Shown here: in pieces, positions 9,127 through 19,166 of the stretch
Layout of the letters: every line of letters starts with the position of its first letter
How positions within the stretch are numbered: position 1 is the first letter of the stretch
Made by a program: the position numbers and the translations under genes
Origin: Myxococcota bacterium
GTDB taxonomy: Bacteria; Myxococcota_A; UBA796; JAFGLY01
Direction of reading: 5' to 3'
Assembly: GCA_024276675.1 (NCBI GenBank)
Contig: JAJRWT010000102.1
Coordinates: 1 to 64,000 of the forward strand
Length of the DNA: 64,000 nucleotides
The notes under the pieces: model-generated
Databases searched by the model: none
Seen by the model: the letters and a program-made list of their open reading frames with translations, nothing else
Told to the model about the DNA's origin: nothing

Positions 9127-12099
9127 ATGACGCATCCTCCCGTGACCATCGGTCCACTGACGCTAGAGCGGTTCATTGGTGGCGATGATTTCATCGAAAG
9201 CTACAAGGCTCGACTGGAATCCACAGGTTCTCGAGATGTCTTCGCCCTCAAGATAAACCCACGCGCTCTCACCGACCCCAACCACCGCAGGGCGCTGGAG
9301 ACGCGCATTCAGGATCTCATGGGTGTACGGCACCCGTTCCTCGTCCCGGTTATCGAGTTCATGGATGACTCCGGCTCGTTCTATCTCGTCGAGGAGTGGA
9401 TCGAAGGAACGAGCCTGGACTTCGTTCTCTCCCGCTGCCTGGAACAAGGGGTTGGGCTTCCCCACAACGTCTACCTGAACCTGGCCACACAGATCTGCAA
9501 CGGTCTCGAAGCCCTTCATGGACGTACGGGCAGGCGCTCGGGCGCCACCAACCTGCTGCACATGGCCCTGGGACCTCCGGCCATCTTCCTCACCAGCGAC
9601 GGCAAGGTGGTAATCGGCAAATATGGCCTCACTCCATCACCCATGTCCACCAGACATGCGGGCCCCGATGGGCTCCCGGTCTCTGCCGTTCGCCACCTCT
9701 CCCCGGAGCAGACACACCCGGAACAAGCTCTGACGCCCGCCAGCGATATCTTCTCACTGGGCACAATCCTCTACGAAATGCTCACCTTGAGACCGTTGTT
9801 CGACGCCGACACCGCGCTGGACACCATCCAACTCGTCAGGCGCTGCGAGGTGGGCACGGCCCTGCTGCCGGTCAAGGAGTCCCTGCCGGGCCTGGACAAG
9901 GTGCTGCACCGCTCTCTCTCCCTGAACCCACGGCATCGTTTCCAGAGAGCTTTCGTGCTTCGAGAAGACCTGCGTGGCCTCATGGCCGGGTTCTCCTTCT
10001 CCACGATCATCGATGATACCCGCAGCTTCCTGGAACCACTACTCCGCAGCACCGGGCAACCGCCCGAAAGACCAACCGGGTTCCCTGCGCCCGTGCAGGC
10101 TCCCGACGCGCCCGGTCCGGTGGATACATTCGATGATCTCCCATCCACCCGCATCGACCCGGACCCGGTCTCCACTGCCGCCCTGGCCGCGCGTGCGCTG
10201 GCGGAGCGGGCGGCGCGGGATCGTCGTCGCCGCAAGAGCCACCGACCCGAAACCTGGGAACCCGAGGTCCCACCGGTTTCGTCCCCCATGCCACCGGCAA
10301 AGATCTACCTCTCTGGAGCCGGTCCGGCGGCCAGCAATGGCCGACCCGTCGTCCAGGAACCCGGACCCGACACTTCCAACAGGACTCCATCCCCCGAAGA
10401 ACTTCAGGATCCCTCCCACGATACGATACTCCCTCCGGACCTCCCTCCCGAACCAGATCAAGAAACCTCGTCGCCGCAACCATCCTCCGTTGCTCCGCCC
10501 ACACCGGCCGGCCCCTCCGCCGCCGCCGGGCCCGATCTGGACGCATCACAAGGAACCAGCGAGGCGCCTGAACCCCCGGAGCCGGAGCAGCCGTCCACAG
10601 TCACTCGACCCGCGGCCCCGGAAACGGCCGAAGCACCCGCCGCCACCACTCCACCCGGCGCTTCCGACATCGGCCCCACCGACCAAATCCCACTCCAAGG
10701 CAACGCGGACATGCAATCCGGTACTTCGTTCCAGAGAGTAGAGCCCGCATCTTCAGGGGCCCAACCTGGCCCTTCTCCCACCGGCCTCCCCCCGGCCCAG
10801 GCCCCAAGATCCGCAACAGCCCAGGCCATACCACCCCTGCCTCCATCGCAGGCTCCGCAGCCCTTCACACGTTCTGTACCGCCACCCTCCGCCAGGGAGG
10901 TACTTGCCACCGCGGCCACGGCCTCGACAGCTCCCTCCACGGAAGGCTTCTCCACGGATCTCGAAGAAGCCCCCGCCCCCCCCTCCGCTGCTGCCTCCAC
11001 AAGCGGCGTGGGTGGCGCCAGGGCATCCAGCGGCAGGTCGATTGCTGTCCTCCTGGTGGTGGGCGTGATCATGGTGCTGGCGTGTTCCGGCGCGTTGTTG
11101 GCCGGCTACAAGCTCTTCCTCTCTCCTGCCACCCAAATGGCCCAAACCACCGAATCCATCCAAATACCACGATCAGAACCACCGGAACAAGTGGCCAACC
11201 TCGGCGACCTGGTCGCCGAAGAAACGCTTCCAACAGGGCAGGGTCCAGATCTGGAGCCCGGATCCATGGGCGCAGACAAGAACAAGCCCTCCATGGCAAG
11301 GACCCTGGAAGCACCTTCTGATGGCCCCGGGGACGCCTCCCGTGGATCCCGCGACACGACCACTTCGAGGAACACATCCCGCTCGACAGGTTCCTCTTCG
11401 TACTCCGCAAAGTCATCTTCGCGTTCTCGCTCCCATCGTGTCACATCCGGCGGGTACGGTGCCACACCCTCCCCACAGTCGGATTTCTCCCAGGCAAACG
11501 CCAGCATCGACCTGGACGGCTACCAGGCTGCTGCACCAGGCTCCGATGAACCGGAATCCGACACCGACCTGGACACCTACTCCACACCGGCGGCCAATGG
11601 TTCACTGACCGCCACCGACATCATGGTCCTGGAGATGGTCCAACAATCAGAGCAGGATTTCACACGTTCACGAGTGCTCCTGGCCATGAACGCCAAGGCC
11701 CGGGGCGACGACTCGGCCCTGAAGCGATACCTGGACCAGCTCGTGAGCAAGCCCGAAAACCAGTACAACCCGACCGTCCTGGTGGAACTTGCACGATACT
11801 ACGTGAACAAGGGCGACTACCAACGCGCCCTGGACAAGGCCATACTCGCGGAACGTCACTGGGCCCGCATTCCTCCCGAGTTGATCTTCATCAAGAAGGC
11901 GGAGATATACGAAATCCAGGCCGCCGCCTACCAGGGCCTGTTCTACAGGAGCGAGGACAACCTGGGCCTGCTGGACAAGGCTCTGCGGCATTGGCAAAAG
12001 TACCGAAACCATGTCAAGACCAAGTCCAGGAGTGATCTCCTGGCACGCGCCGACACCGAGATCGAGAAGCTGGAAAAAATCAAGGCCAGGCTTAGGTAG
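9127..12099 (+). CDS. Predicted Ser/Thr pseudokinase with Pro-rich linker, TM helix and C-terminal TPR region
   Basis: Kinase-fold hallmarks VFALKIN, EEWIEGTSL and SDIFSLGTILYEMLT, but HRDLKPxN is replaced by LLHMALGPPAIFL and DFG by GKYGL. TM: SIAVLLVVGVIMVLACSGALLAGY. Confidence 0.8.
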   Translation: MTHPPVTIGPLTLERFIGGDDFIESYKARLESTGSRDVFALKINPRALTDPNHRRALETRIQDLMGVRHPFLVPVIEFMDDSGSFYLVEEWIEGTSLDFVLSRCLEQGVGLPHNVYLNLATQICNGLEALHGRTGRRSGATNLLHMALGPPAIFLTSDGKVVIGKYGLTPSPMSTRHAGPDGLPVSAVRHLSPEQTHPEQALTPASDIFSLGTILYEMLTLRPLFDADTALDTIQLVRRCEVGTALLPVKESLPGLDKVLHRSLSLNPRHRFQRAFVLREDLRGLMAGFSFSTIIDDTRSFLEPLLRSTGQPPERPTGFPAPVQAPDAPGPVDTFDDLPSTRIDPDPVSTAALAARALAERAARDRRRRKSHRPETWEPEVPPVSSPMPPAKIYLSGAGPAASNGRPVVQEPGPDTSNRTPSPEELQDPSHDTILPPDLPPEPDQETSSPQPSSVAPPTPAGPSAAAGPDLDASQGTSEAPEPPEPEQPSTVTRPAAPETAEAPAATTPPGASDIGPTDQIPLQGNADMQSGTSFQRVEPASSGAQPGPSPTGLPPAQAPRSATAQAIPPLPPSQAPQPFTRSVPPPSAREVLATAATASTAPSTEGFSTDLEEAPAPPSAAASTSGVGGARASSGRSIAVLLVVGVIMVLACSGALLAGYKLFLSPATQMAQTTESIQIPRSEPPEQVANLGDLVAEETLPTGQGPDLEPGSMGADKNKPSMARTLEAPSDGPGDASRGSRDTTTSRNTSRSTGSSSYSAKSSSRSRSHRVTSGGYGATPSPQSDFSQANASIDLDGYQAAAPGSDEPESDTDLDTYSTPAANGSLTATDIMVLEMVQQSEQDFTRSRVLLAMNAKARGDDSALKRYLDQLVSKPENQYNPTVLVELARYYVNKGDYQRALDKAILAERHWARIPPELIFIKKAEIYEIQAAAYQGLFYRSEDNLGLLDKALRHWQKYRNHVKTKSRSDLLARADTEIEKLEKIKARLR

Positions 12100-12117
12100 A
12101 GGAATGGGAGTACAACA

Positions 12118-12543
12118 ATGAGGCCAATTTCCTGCACAGTATTTCTGGCCATCGCGGTGTCCGGATGCTCACGATACCACGCCATCCACGGATCGGTGAT
12201 CAACCGCAACGGCGAACCTCTCGAACGAGTCATCGTCTCCCTGGAACCGGGAGATGTGGAACTTGTGACCGACGAACAGGGCAACTTCACCATCGACTAC
12301 CTGCGCGACGAATCGGGGGAAAGGGTTAAGCTACAAAAAAAGATCGACTACACCCTGACCGCCTTCAAACCCGGTTATCACGATGCCAGCTCCTCTTTCT
12401 ACTTCAAACGCGGGGAGCTTGACCTGGAGAGCATGACAATGGTGGAAGACACCATACGGGTAGACGCTGGAGAAGAAAACATAGATCCGGATCTCTACCC
12501 CGACCGAACCCAGAACCATGGCGCAGCCTACGAGGGCGAGTAG
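12118..12543 (+). CDS. Lipoprotein with carboxypeptidase-regulatory-like fold
   Basis: MRPISCTVFLAIAVSGC lipobox; IHGSVINRNGEPLERVIVSLEPGDVELVTDEQGNFTID. Confidence 0.7.
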   Translation: MRPISCTVFLAIAVSGCSRYHAIHGSVINRNGEPLERVIVSLEPGDVELVTDEQGNFTIDYLRDESGERVKLQKKIDYTLTAFKPGYHDASSSFYFKRGELDLESMTMVEDTIRVDAGEENIDPDLYPDRTQNHGAAYEGE

Positions 12544-12547
12544 CACC

Positions 12548-13936
12548 GTGAATCGGCTTTCCGTCATCGTCACCGTGCTTCTCCTGTCACTCGCCTCCTG
12601 CCAGGGGCAGCCCGAGCATGCCGCTTCGCAAAAGCTCTCCCCCCTTGCCGGTAGCTGGCTGCAACAGATCACGTCTTCACCGCAGGATTTCTCCAGCCTG
12701 GTGGACGCCAGCTCACGGGACGGCTGGATCGCCTTTCATCGCAACGACTTCACCAGCGCCAGCTCTTCTTTCAAGGGCGAAGACGCCTCTACACGACTGG
12801 CCAGGGGCCGAGCCCTCTGGGAACTGTCCCTCTTCTACGACGACGCCGCCCGCGTGTCCGAGCTTGCGTGGGCTTCGACCTTCTCCACCTGGAAGGAAAG
12901 ATCCGCAATCCCCGCTGGCAGTTCCATCCCCTACGTCGCCGGTCTGGCCGCCCTGGATTCCGGAGACCTGCAATCCGCCCGGAACTGGCTGGCCATCTCT
13001 GCGGAATCCACGAATCCATTCCTCGCGCAGGCCTCTCTGCAACTGGCTTCCGTCGAATCACTGGAAGCTCCCTTCCAGGGCCAGGATCTCCCTCCCCTCA
13101 TCGCAAGGGTCAACCAGCATCTGCGTGCGCGAAGCACGGGGGCTCTCTCTCCCATCATGAAAAGCGCGCACGAACCCTTGGTGGAAGAACGAGTTCCCAA
13201 CGAAAAAACCGGTACCTTCGTAGTACATCGCCTGTATGACCCCATGCTCTGCAGAACCCTCTCCATGGGCTTCAGGATCAAGGCCAGCATGGCACTTGGG
13301 CTGGATGATCCCCTGCACGCAGTCACACATCCCACACCAGAAGCCGATCCCCTGGCCGCCCTTCTCTTTTCGCCTGCTCCGAACCTTCATGACCTCCGAG
13401 CCGAAGGCACCCGGGCGATATCGGCTCCGGGTACCCTGGGCGCCATGTCCCCTACCCTCGCCCAGTTGGGGCTCGTTCTCGAGCTTCCCCGGGAAGACGA
13501 CGCCAACTGGGCTCGGGAGCAGCTTCGGCTGCTTGACAGCGCCCTGGATCAATGGGTCGTGGAACATAAAACTTCGTTGGACTCCGACGGTCTGGCTCTC
13601 CTTCTGGATCTGAAGCTGCCCGAGTTGTTCCGCTCCAGGGTCCTCCTGGCAATGGCACGCCGCTGCATGCTGGCAGACCATCCCCGGCAGGCCCTTGCCT
13701 TCGCCTATCTGGGCCTGGACCTGGAAAGTCCACGGGCACTGACCGCCGTAAACCACCCGGGACTGCAGGCACTGATAATGGAGGGGCAGCTCCGCACCGG
13801 ACATACTCGCGAGGCGCTGGATGCCCTGCAGATCCTGCTCCCCGCCTATCCAGCCTTGACAGGACTGAACGAAGTGCTGGGCGACCTGGCAATCCTTCAA
13901 GGGCTGGATCGTTTTGGCGACAGCAAGGAGAACTGA
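12548..13936 (+). CDS. Lipoprotein, helical/TPR-like
   Basis: GTG start candidate: VNRLSVIVTVLLLSLASC lipobox; helical-repeat-like remainder. Confidence 0.55.
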   Translation: MNRLSVIVTVLLLSLASCQGQPEHAASQKLSPLAGSWLQQITSSPQDFSSLVDASSRDGWIAFHRNDFTSASSSFKGEDASTRLARGRALWELSLFYDDAARVSELAWASTFSTWKERSAIPAGSSIPYVAGLAALDSGDLQSARNWLAISAESTNPFLAQASLQLASVESLEAPFQGQDLPPLIARVNQHLRARSTGALSPIMKSAHEPLVEERVPNEKTGTFVVHRLYDPMLCRTLSMGFRIKASMALGLDDPLHAVTHPTPEADPLAALLFSPAPNLHDLRAEGTRAISAPGTLGAMSPTLAQLGLVLELPREDDANWAREQLRLLDSALDQWVVEHKTSLDSDGLALLLDLKLPELFRSRVLLAMARRCMLADHPRQALAFAYLGLDLESPRALTAVNHPGLQALIMEGQLRTGHTREALDALQILLPAYPALTGLNEVLGDLAILQGLDRFGDSKEN

Positions 13937-13973
13937 TCATGGACCTCACCTGGTCAACCTGGAAGGGATTCAA

Positions 13974-15488
13974 ATGAAAACCAGCCTACTCCTCCACGCC
14001 ACTGCTCTGGCGACCCTGTCCATGCCCGCTTTTGCAGGTACACTGCGTTACGCCGAGGACCAGGCTCCCGGAATCGTCAACCCCATCTTCTCCACCAGCA
14101 TGCCCGAGACCCGACTGAATGAACTGATCTTCGAAGGTCTCTACACCGACAACCAGGAGTTGATGAGTGTACCCTGCCTGGCCGAGTCCGCCGAGGTTTC
14201 CGAAGATCGAACGGAAATGCTCATCCACCTGCGGCAGGACGTGAGTTGGCACGACGGCGAACGATTCACCGCGCAAGACGTGGTCTTCACCATCGAAGCC
14301 ATGAAGGATCGCAACACGCTCTCACCCGAGCTGGGCCGGGTATCGTGGATCAAGAAAGCCGAAATCGTAGATGACTACACGGTCAAGCTACGCTTCGATC
14401 GCCCCGAAGCCCGCCCGGAAGACAAACTCCTTTTCAAGATCCTGCCAGCACATGGCTTCGACGGCACCACCGTGAAGCGAACAGACTCATTCAGGAACAA
14501 CCCGATTGGTACAGGGCCATACCGACTGGTTCGCTACAACGACGACAACTCCATCTCCATGGAGCGCTGGCTGGATCACCGCAACCCGGCCCACCTGGAC
14601 CAGATCACCATGCGTGAAGTCAGCGACAAGAACTACCAGGCCAAGTTGCTGGTCTACGAAAGCCTGGAAAGCCTGGTACGGGTTCTTCCCAGAGATCTGG
14701 CTGTTCTCCAGAACAACCGAAAGGTGGAACTCTACCCCTACCAGACCAACTCATGGTGGTACCTGGGCTTCAACCTCAACGAAGAACCCTACAACAACAT
14801 CGACTTCCGCCGCGCCATCGCGCACCTGGTAGACGTGGACACCCTCCTGGCCCCCATCGGAACCGGCGATATCCTCACGGGGCCATACGTCAAGTCCAGT
14901 CCCTTCTACAACCACGATGTCCCGGAATGGACACACGATCCGGACCTGGCCGCCATGTACCTGGAACAGGCCGGTTTCACAATGGAAGGCGACCAGTGGA
15001 TGGACGGCGATGAGCCTCTGCGCATCACCATCACGGCCCACCAGGCGCTGGAATCTTCCCAGGAAGTGGTGATCAACCTGCAAAGCCAGCTTCAGTCGGC
15101 GGGCATCCAGGTGGATGTTGGCTTCCTGGACGAAGCTACATGGAAAGCCAGGGTATGGCGAGAACGAGACTTTGAGCTGATCCTCTCCCAGTGGACCTTC
15201 GACCGCAACGAAGACATCCTGGATCAATTCCACAAGGGCGGCTCCCGCAACTTCACGGGCTTCAGCAACGCCGACGTGGACAAGCTGCTTGAGCTGGCAA
15301 GAGAAACAACCGACCCCCAGGAAAAGAAAACCTCCCTTCGTGAAGCTCACCGAATCATACACGATGAACTCCCCATGGTGTTCCTGTGGACCCTGGACAG
15401 TTACGCCGCCCTATCCACGCGGGTGGGCTCCGTGGTAATCCACCCCTTCTATTTCTTCACCTACGTCGGCGATTGGACCATGGACTAG
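13974..15488 (+). CDS. Oligopeptide ABC transporter substrate-binding protein (SBP family 5)
   Basis: Signal peptide; SWHDGERFTAQDVVFTIEAMKD; AIAHLVDVDTLL; typical SBP_bac_5. Confidence 0.92.
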   Translation: MKTSLLLHATALATLSMPAFAGTLRYAEDQAPGIVNPIFSTSMPETRLNELIFEGLYTDNQELMSVPCLAESAEVSEDRTEMLIHLRQDVSWHDGERFTAQDVVFTIEAMKDRNTLSPELGRVSWIKKAEIVDDYTVKLRFDRPEARPEDKLLFKILPAHGFDGTTVKRTDSFRNNPIGTGPYRLVRYNDDNSISMERWLDHRNPAHLDQITMREVSDKNYQAKLLVYESLESLVRVLPRDLAVLQNNRKVELYPYQTNSWWYLGFNLNEEPYNNIDFRRAIAHLVDVDTLLAPIGTGDILTGPYVKSSPFYNHDVPEWTHDPDLAAMYLEQAGFTMEGDQWMDGDEPLRITITAHQALESSQEVVINLQSQLQSAGIQVDVGFLDEATWKARVWRERDFELILSQWTFDRNEDILDQFHKGGSRNFTGFSNADVDKLLELARETTDPQEKKTSLREAHRIIHDELPMVFLWTLDSYAALSTRVGSVVIHPFYFFTYVGDWTMD

Positions 15489-15559
15489 AGGAATCAGGGG
15501 CATTGCCGACCGAGCCGCAGAACGACACCACAGCTTTGGCCCACGGGATTGACTCTCCA

Positions 15560-16576
15560 ATGAGCCCCGTGGTGGCGACACCGTTTTCCGGGCCTCCGGA
15601 GCTGCCCCCATCTTCCCTTCCGTTGCGAAGCATCCTTGGCCTGTTCCTGGCCATGGGCAAGCCGCTGGTCTCCTTCACGTTGACCTTGCTGGGAGCACTT
15701 CTGCTGGTCCAACTCCTGCTCTGGGCCGCCCCGGGGGATCCGGTGGACCTGGTCCCCAACGGTGAGTCCATGCGCAGCGCGTTGGAGCAGGAATGGGGGC
15801 TGGACAAGTCTCCCGCCCGACGCTACTGGTCATTCGTCACGAGAGCGCTCCGGGGAGATCTCGGCTATTCACTCACCTTCAGACCTGGAGCCCAAGTCCT
15901 CTCCCTGATGACACCGGCAGCTCTCCGTTCCTTGCAGGTGCTCCTGCCCGCCCTGGTCCTGGTGATGCCCATGGGACTGGGTCTGGCCTGGTTCACTGCC
16001 GGGCACACTCGCCTCTCTCGCAGACCCATACAGGCGCTGAGTGTCACACCTGTCTTCCTCATGGCTTTCATGGTGGTGCACCTGGCCAATGAAACCACCT
16101 TCACGCTCATGGAGGCTGGCAGAATATCGCGCCCGGACTGGTTCGCCCTTCCAGACACCGACTCCTGGCTCAAACTGCTCCTGTCGATTCTGATCCTGGC
16201 CGTCGGTTCCGGCTCGCTGGCGGAGGTACACGCGGCATGTGAAAACGAAATCAGAAGGGTGCGCAACTCCACTTTCCTGGACGCAGCGAAGGCCAGGGGT
16301 GCCAGCGTATGGCCTCACCTGCTTCCCAACCTGGTGGGCCCATTGAGTGCAGTTGCCAGCAGCCGCGTGGTCTTCCTCATGGGGGGGCTCATTATCGTCG
16401 AGAAGGTGATGCACCTCAACGGTGTGGGCGCCATGCTGTGGCAGGCATGCCTCATGCGGGATTATCCCGTAGCTCTCGGGATCACTGTCCTGGCGGCCGC
16501 CACCGTGGCAGGAACAAGGTTGTTGGCCGACATTCTGCGGGTTGCGGTGGACCCTCGCCTGAGGGAGATTCCCTGA
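15560..16576 (+). CDS. ABC transporter permease (DppB type)
   Basis: Multiple TM helices; GDPVDLVPNG...YWSFVTRALRGDLGYSL; EAA-like loop AKARGASVWPHLLPNLVGP. Confidence 0.88.
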   Translation: MSPVVATPFSGPPELPPSSLPLRSILGLFLAMGKPLVSFTLTLLGALLLVQLLLWAAPGDPVDLVPNGESMRSALEQEWGLDKSPARRYWSFVTRALRGDLGYSLTFRPGAQVLSLMTPAALRSLQVLLPALVLVMPMGLGLAWFTAGHTRLSRRPIQALSVTPVFLMAFMVVHLANETTFTLMEAGRISRPDWFALPDTDSWLKLLLSILILAVGSGSLAEVHAACENEIRRVRNSTFLDAAKARGASVWPHLLPNLVGPLSAVASSRVVFLMGGLIIVEKVMHLNGVGAMLWQACLMRDYPVALGITVLAAATVAGTRLLADILRVAVDPRLREIP

Positions 16577-17373
16577 TGAACGCCGGAGCGCGCTTCGGAG
16601 CCGCGGTGTTGGCCATGGTGCTGGCGGGCTGGGCGTTGGCAAGCATCTCCAGCTACGACGTCATCGCCGACGTGGATCCTTCGCGGGCCAGCCTTGGACC
16701 CAGCCTGGACCACTGGCTGGGAACCGATCACCTGGGCAGAGACGTGGCATGGCGGCTGCTCAAGGCTTCCCAGGCCTTCATGGGGCCTGGGCTGCTGGCC
16801 TGCACCGTCTCGAGTCTACCAGGTGTCGCTGCCGGTGCCCTGGCCGGCTTTTTCGGCGGCCCCATTGCCTATGCCTTGCGGTATCTCGCCACCGTCATTG
16901 CCACCCTGCCTCGTTTCGTGCTGGTGTTGTTGGCCATCACCATCTATGGAGACAACATGTGGATCCTGGGCGCGGCGGCAGGGCTGGCCTACGCCCCCAC
17001 ACTGGCTGAGGCGGTGTACAACAGAATCGACTCCCTGAAACGCGACGAGTTCGTACTGGCCGCCCGAGCCCACGGCCTTGGATCCTGGCGTATCCTCTGG
17101 TATCACCTGCTGTGGATCAACTGCCGCTACCTGGTGGGGCGCCACGCCCTATACTTGTTCAGCTATACGCTGCTGCTGGAAACTACGCTCTCATACATCG
17201 GAGGCTTCGGAGTCAAGGAACCCACCCCGAGTTGGGGAAACATGCTGGCTTTCGAGTTCGGCCAGCGAGACGGCAATCCCTGGGGAGCCTGGGCGCCAGC
17301 GCTCGCCATCTGGCTGACCATCCTTGCTTGCAACCTGCTTGCCAACTCACTGGTGGAGAAACGTCGTGCCTGA
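16576..17373 (+). CDS. ABC transporter permease (DppC type)
   Basis: LGTDHLGRDVAWRLL; EAA loop ARAHGLGSWRILWYHLLW; TGATG overlap with the upstream gene. Confidence 0.88.
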   Translation: MNAGARFGAAVLAMVLAGWALASISSYDVIADVDPSRASLGPSLDHWLGTDHLGRDVAWRLLKASQAFMGPGLLACTVSSLPGVAAGALAGFFGGPIAYALRYLATVIATLPRFVLVLLAITIYGDNMWILGAAAGLAYAPTLAEAVYNRIDSLKRDEFVLAARAHGLGSWRILWYHLLWINCRYLVGRHALYLFSYTLLLETTLSYIGGFGVKEPTPSWGNMLAFEFGQRDGNPWGAWAPALAIWLTILACNLLANSLVEKRRA

Positions 17374-18172
17374 TCGCCTGGAGATGCGAAGGCTGGAAGT
17401 CCGCGCCAGGGATCGCATGCTCCTGGATGGAGTACACATGTCCGTCGAGGCAGGCGAAATCCTGGCCCTGGTGGGCGAATCCGGTTCGGGAAAGACTCTC
17501 ACCGCCAGGAGCCTGCTGGGCCTGCCCGGACCACGGCCGGGAATCGTATCCGCGGAGCTGCTCATCCAGGTAGACGGCTGCTGCCATCGCCCGTACGCCG
17601 GCCTGGGGCCTGCTCCCTGGAGCAGCAAGCTCCTGGACAAACGCTTCAAGGGCATCAGGGGCGCCGTGGTGGGCTATCTGCCACAAGACGCCCGCGGAGG
17701 TCTGGATCCGCTGTGGACGGTCCAGCGCCTGGTGGCCGAATCCATCACGCTTGGCGGCACGTCTGGAGAACCGGCAGACTGGCTTCGAAGAGCCGGCTTC
17801 GACCACCCGGCTGTGGTTCAGCCCCTCTACCCTCACCAGTTGTCAGGCGGCATGGCGCAGAGAGTGTCCCTGGCCATGACAATGGCCAGGGGCAGTCGCT
17901 TCATCGTCGCCGACGAACCGAGCACCGGCCTTGATCCCACCGTGAGGAACGGAATTCTCGCCGAGATCCGGAAACTCGCCGACGACGGTGTGGGCGTGAT
18001 CCTCATCACTCACGATCTGCGGCTTGTCTCCCGGCTTGCAAGGCGAGTCGTAATCCTGCACCAGGGCAAGGTCCTGGAAGAGATGGCAGCCCGAGAGTTG
18101 AGCAGTGCCACATCCACCAGGGCCAGGGAGATGCTCCTGGCCACCGCCAGGATCAGCGGGGGTTCAAGGTGA
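17366..18172 (+). CDS. Oligopeptide ABC transporter ATP-binding protein (DppD type)
   Basis: Walker A GESGSGKT, signature LSGGMAQR, Walker B FIVADEPSTGLDP; GTG start overlapping the dppC-like stop. Confidence 0.9.
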   Translation: MPDRLEMRRLEVRARDRMLLDGVHMSVEAGEILALVGESGSGKTLTARSLLGLPGPRPGIVSAELLIQVDGCCHRPYAGLGPAPWSSKLLDKRFKGIRGAVVGYLPQDARGGLDPLWTVQRLVAESITLGGTSGEPADWLRRAGFDHPAVVQPLYPHQLSGGMAQRVSLAMTMARGSRFIVADEPSTGLDPTVRNGILAEIRKLADDGVGVILITHDLRLVSRLARRVVILHQGKVLEEMAARELSSATSTRAREMLLATARISGGSR

Positions 18173-19161
18173 AGGGACCTCTCCTGCTGGTGAAGGAGAT
18201 GGTCAAGTCCTACCATCGGCCGGGCTTGATGGGAGCGCTGGGCGCCAGGCGAAGGCCTGCCGTGGACGGAGTAACACTGAGGGTGGACCCGGGAGAGGTG
18301 GTCGGCCTCATCGGCGAGAGCGGATCCGGCAAGACAACCCTGGTCAAGGCTGCCATGGGCCATCTGCCCATCGACTCGGGCCAGCGATGGCTCATGGGAC
18401 TGCCCTTGGATATCCTTCGGCGGAAGGAGCACCGCAGATTGCGACTGCAGGCACAACTGCTGCTCCAGAGTCCCGATGCTTCCCTGAACCCCAACCTGCC
18501 CGTGGCGGATCACCTGCTGGAATCGGCCAGACTCCACAGACCCGGCGAGAATCCCATGGACCTGGCCAGGGAAGCGGCAGACAAGGTGGGCATCCTTCAC
18601 AGGTTCAGGGCCTGGCCCCACCAGCTCTCCGGGGGTGAAAAGCGAAGGGTTGGAATCGCCAGGCTGCTCATCGCGCAGCCCCTGCTCATGGTGGCGGACG
18701 AACCCACCGCCGGCCTGGACGCATCCCTCAAGGCAGACATCGTGGACCTTCTTCTACAAGCCCACGATGAACATGTCGGCCACCTCATCATCTCGCATGA
18801 CCTGGACCTTGTGGGCTACTCCTGTGATCGCATGGTAGTGATCAATTCCGGTATCGTCCTGGAAGAGACCAGGGTCCGAGATCTTGCCAGCACAGCTCAC
18901 CACCCCTACACAAGCTCGCTCCTGCAGGCCGCGGGTATACTGGATGCCCCCCTTGGCAGGACTAGTGCCCGACCCGCCACTGTCGCCAGGGTGCATTCGG
19001 GCTGTCCCTTCGCGCCGTTCTGCCCCATTGCCATCCCCCTGTGCCATCGGGAACGCCCTCTCCTTGGACCACCTCCTTCCCCCAGCACTTCCAGCTCCCA
19101 TCATTCAACGGGATCGGGCAAGGCCCATCGCATCGCCTGTCACGTTATGGCGGGAGTATAA
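18169..19161 (+). CDS. Oligopeptide ABC transporter ATP-binding protein (DppF type)
   Basis: Walker A GESGSGKT, LSGGEKRR, MVADEPTAGLD; C-terminal Cys-rich oligopeptide-transporter tail GCPFAPFCPIAIPLCH. Confidence 0.9.
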   Translation: MKGPLLLVKEMVKSYHRPGLMGALGARRRPAVDGVTLRVDPGEVVGLIGESGSGKTTLVKAAMGHLPIDSGQRWLMGLPLDILRRKEHRRLRLQAQLLLQSPDASLNPNLPVADHLLESARLHRPGENPMDLAREAADKVGILHRFRAWPHQLSGGEKRRVGIARLLIAQPLLMVADEPTAGLDASLKADIVDLLLQAHDEHVGHLIISHDLDLVGYSCDRMVVINSGIVLEETRVRDLASTAHHPYTSSLLQAAGILDAPLGRTSARPATVARVHSGCPFAPFCPIAIPLCHRERPLLGPPPSPSTSSSHHSTGSGKAHRIACHVMAGV

Positions 19162-19166
19162 GTCCC

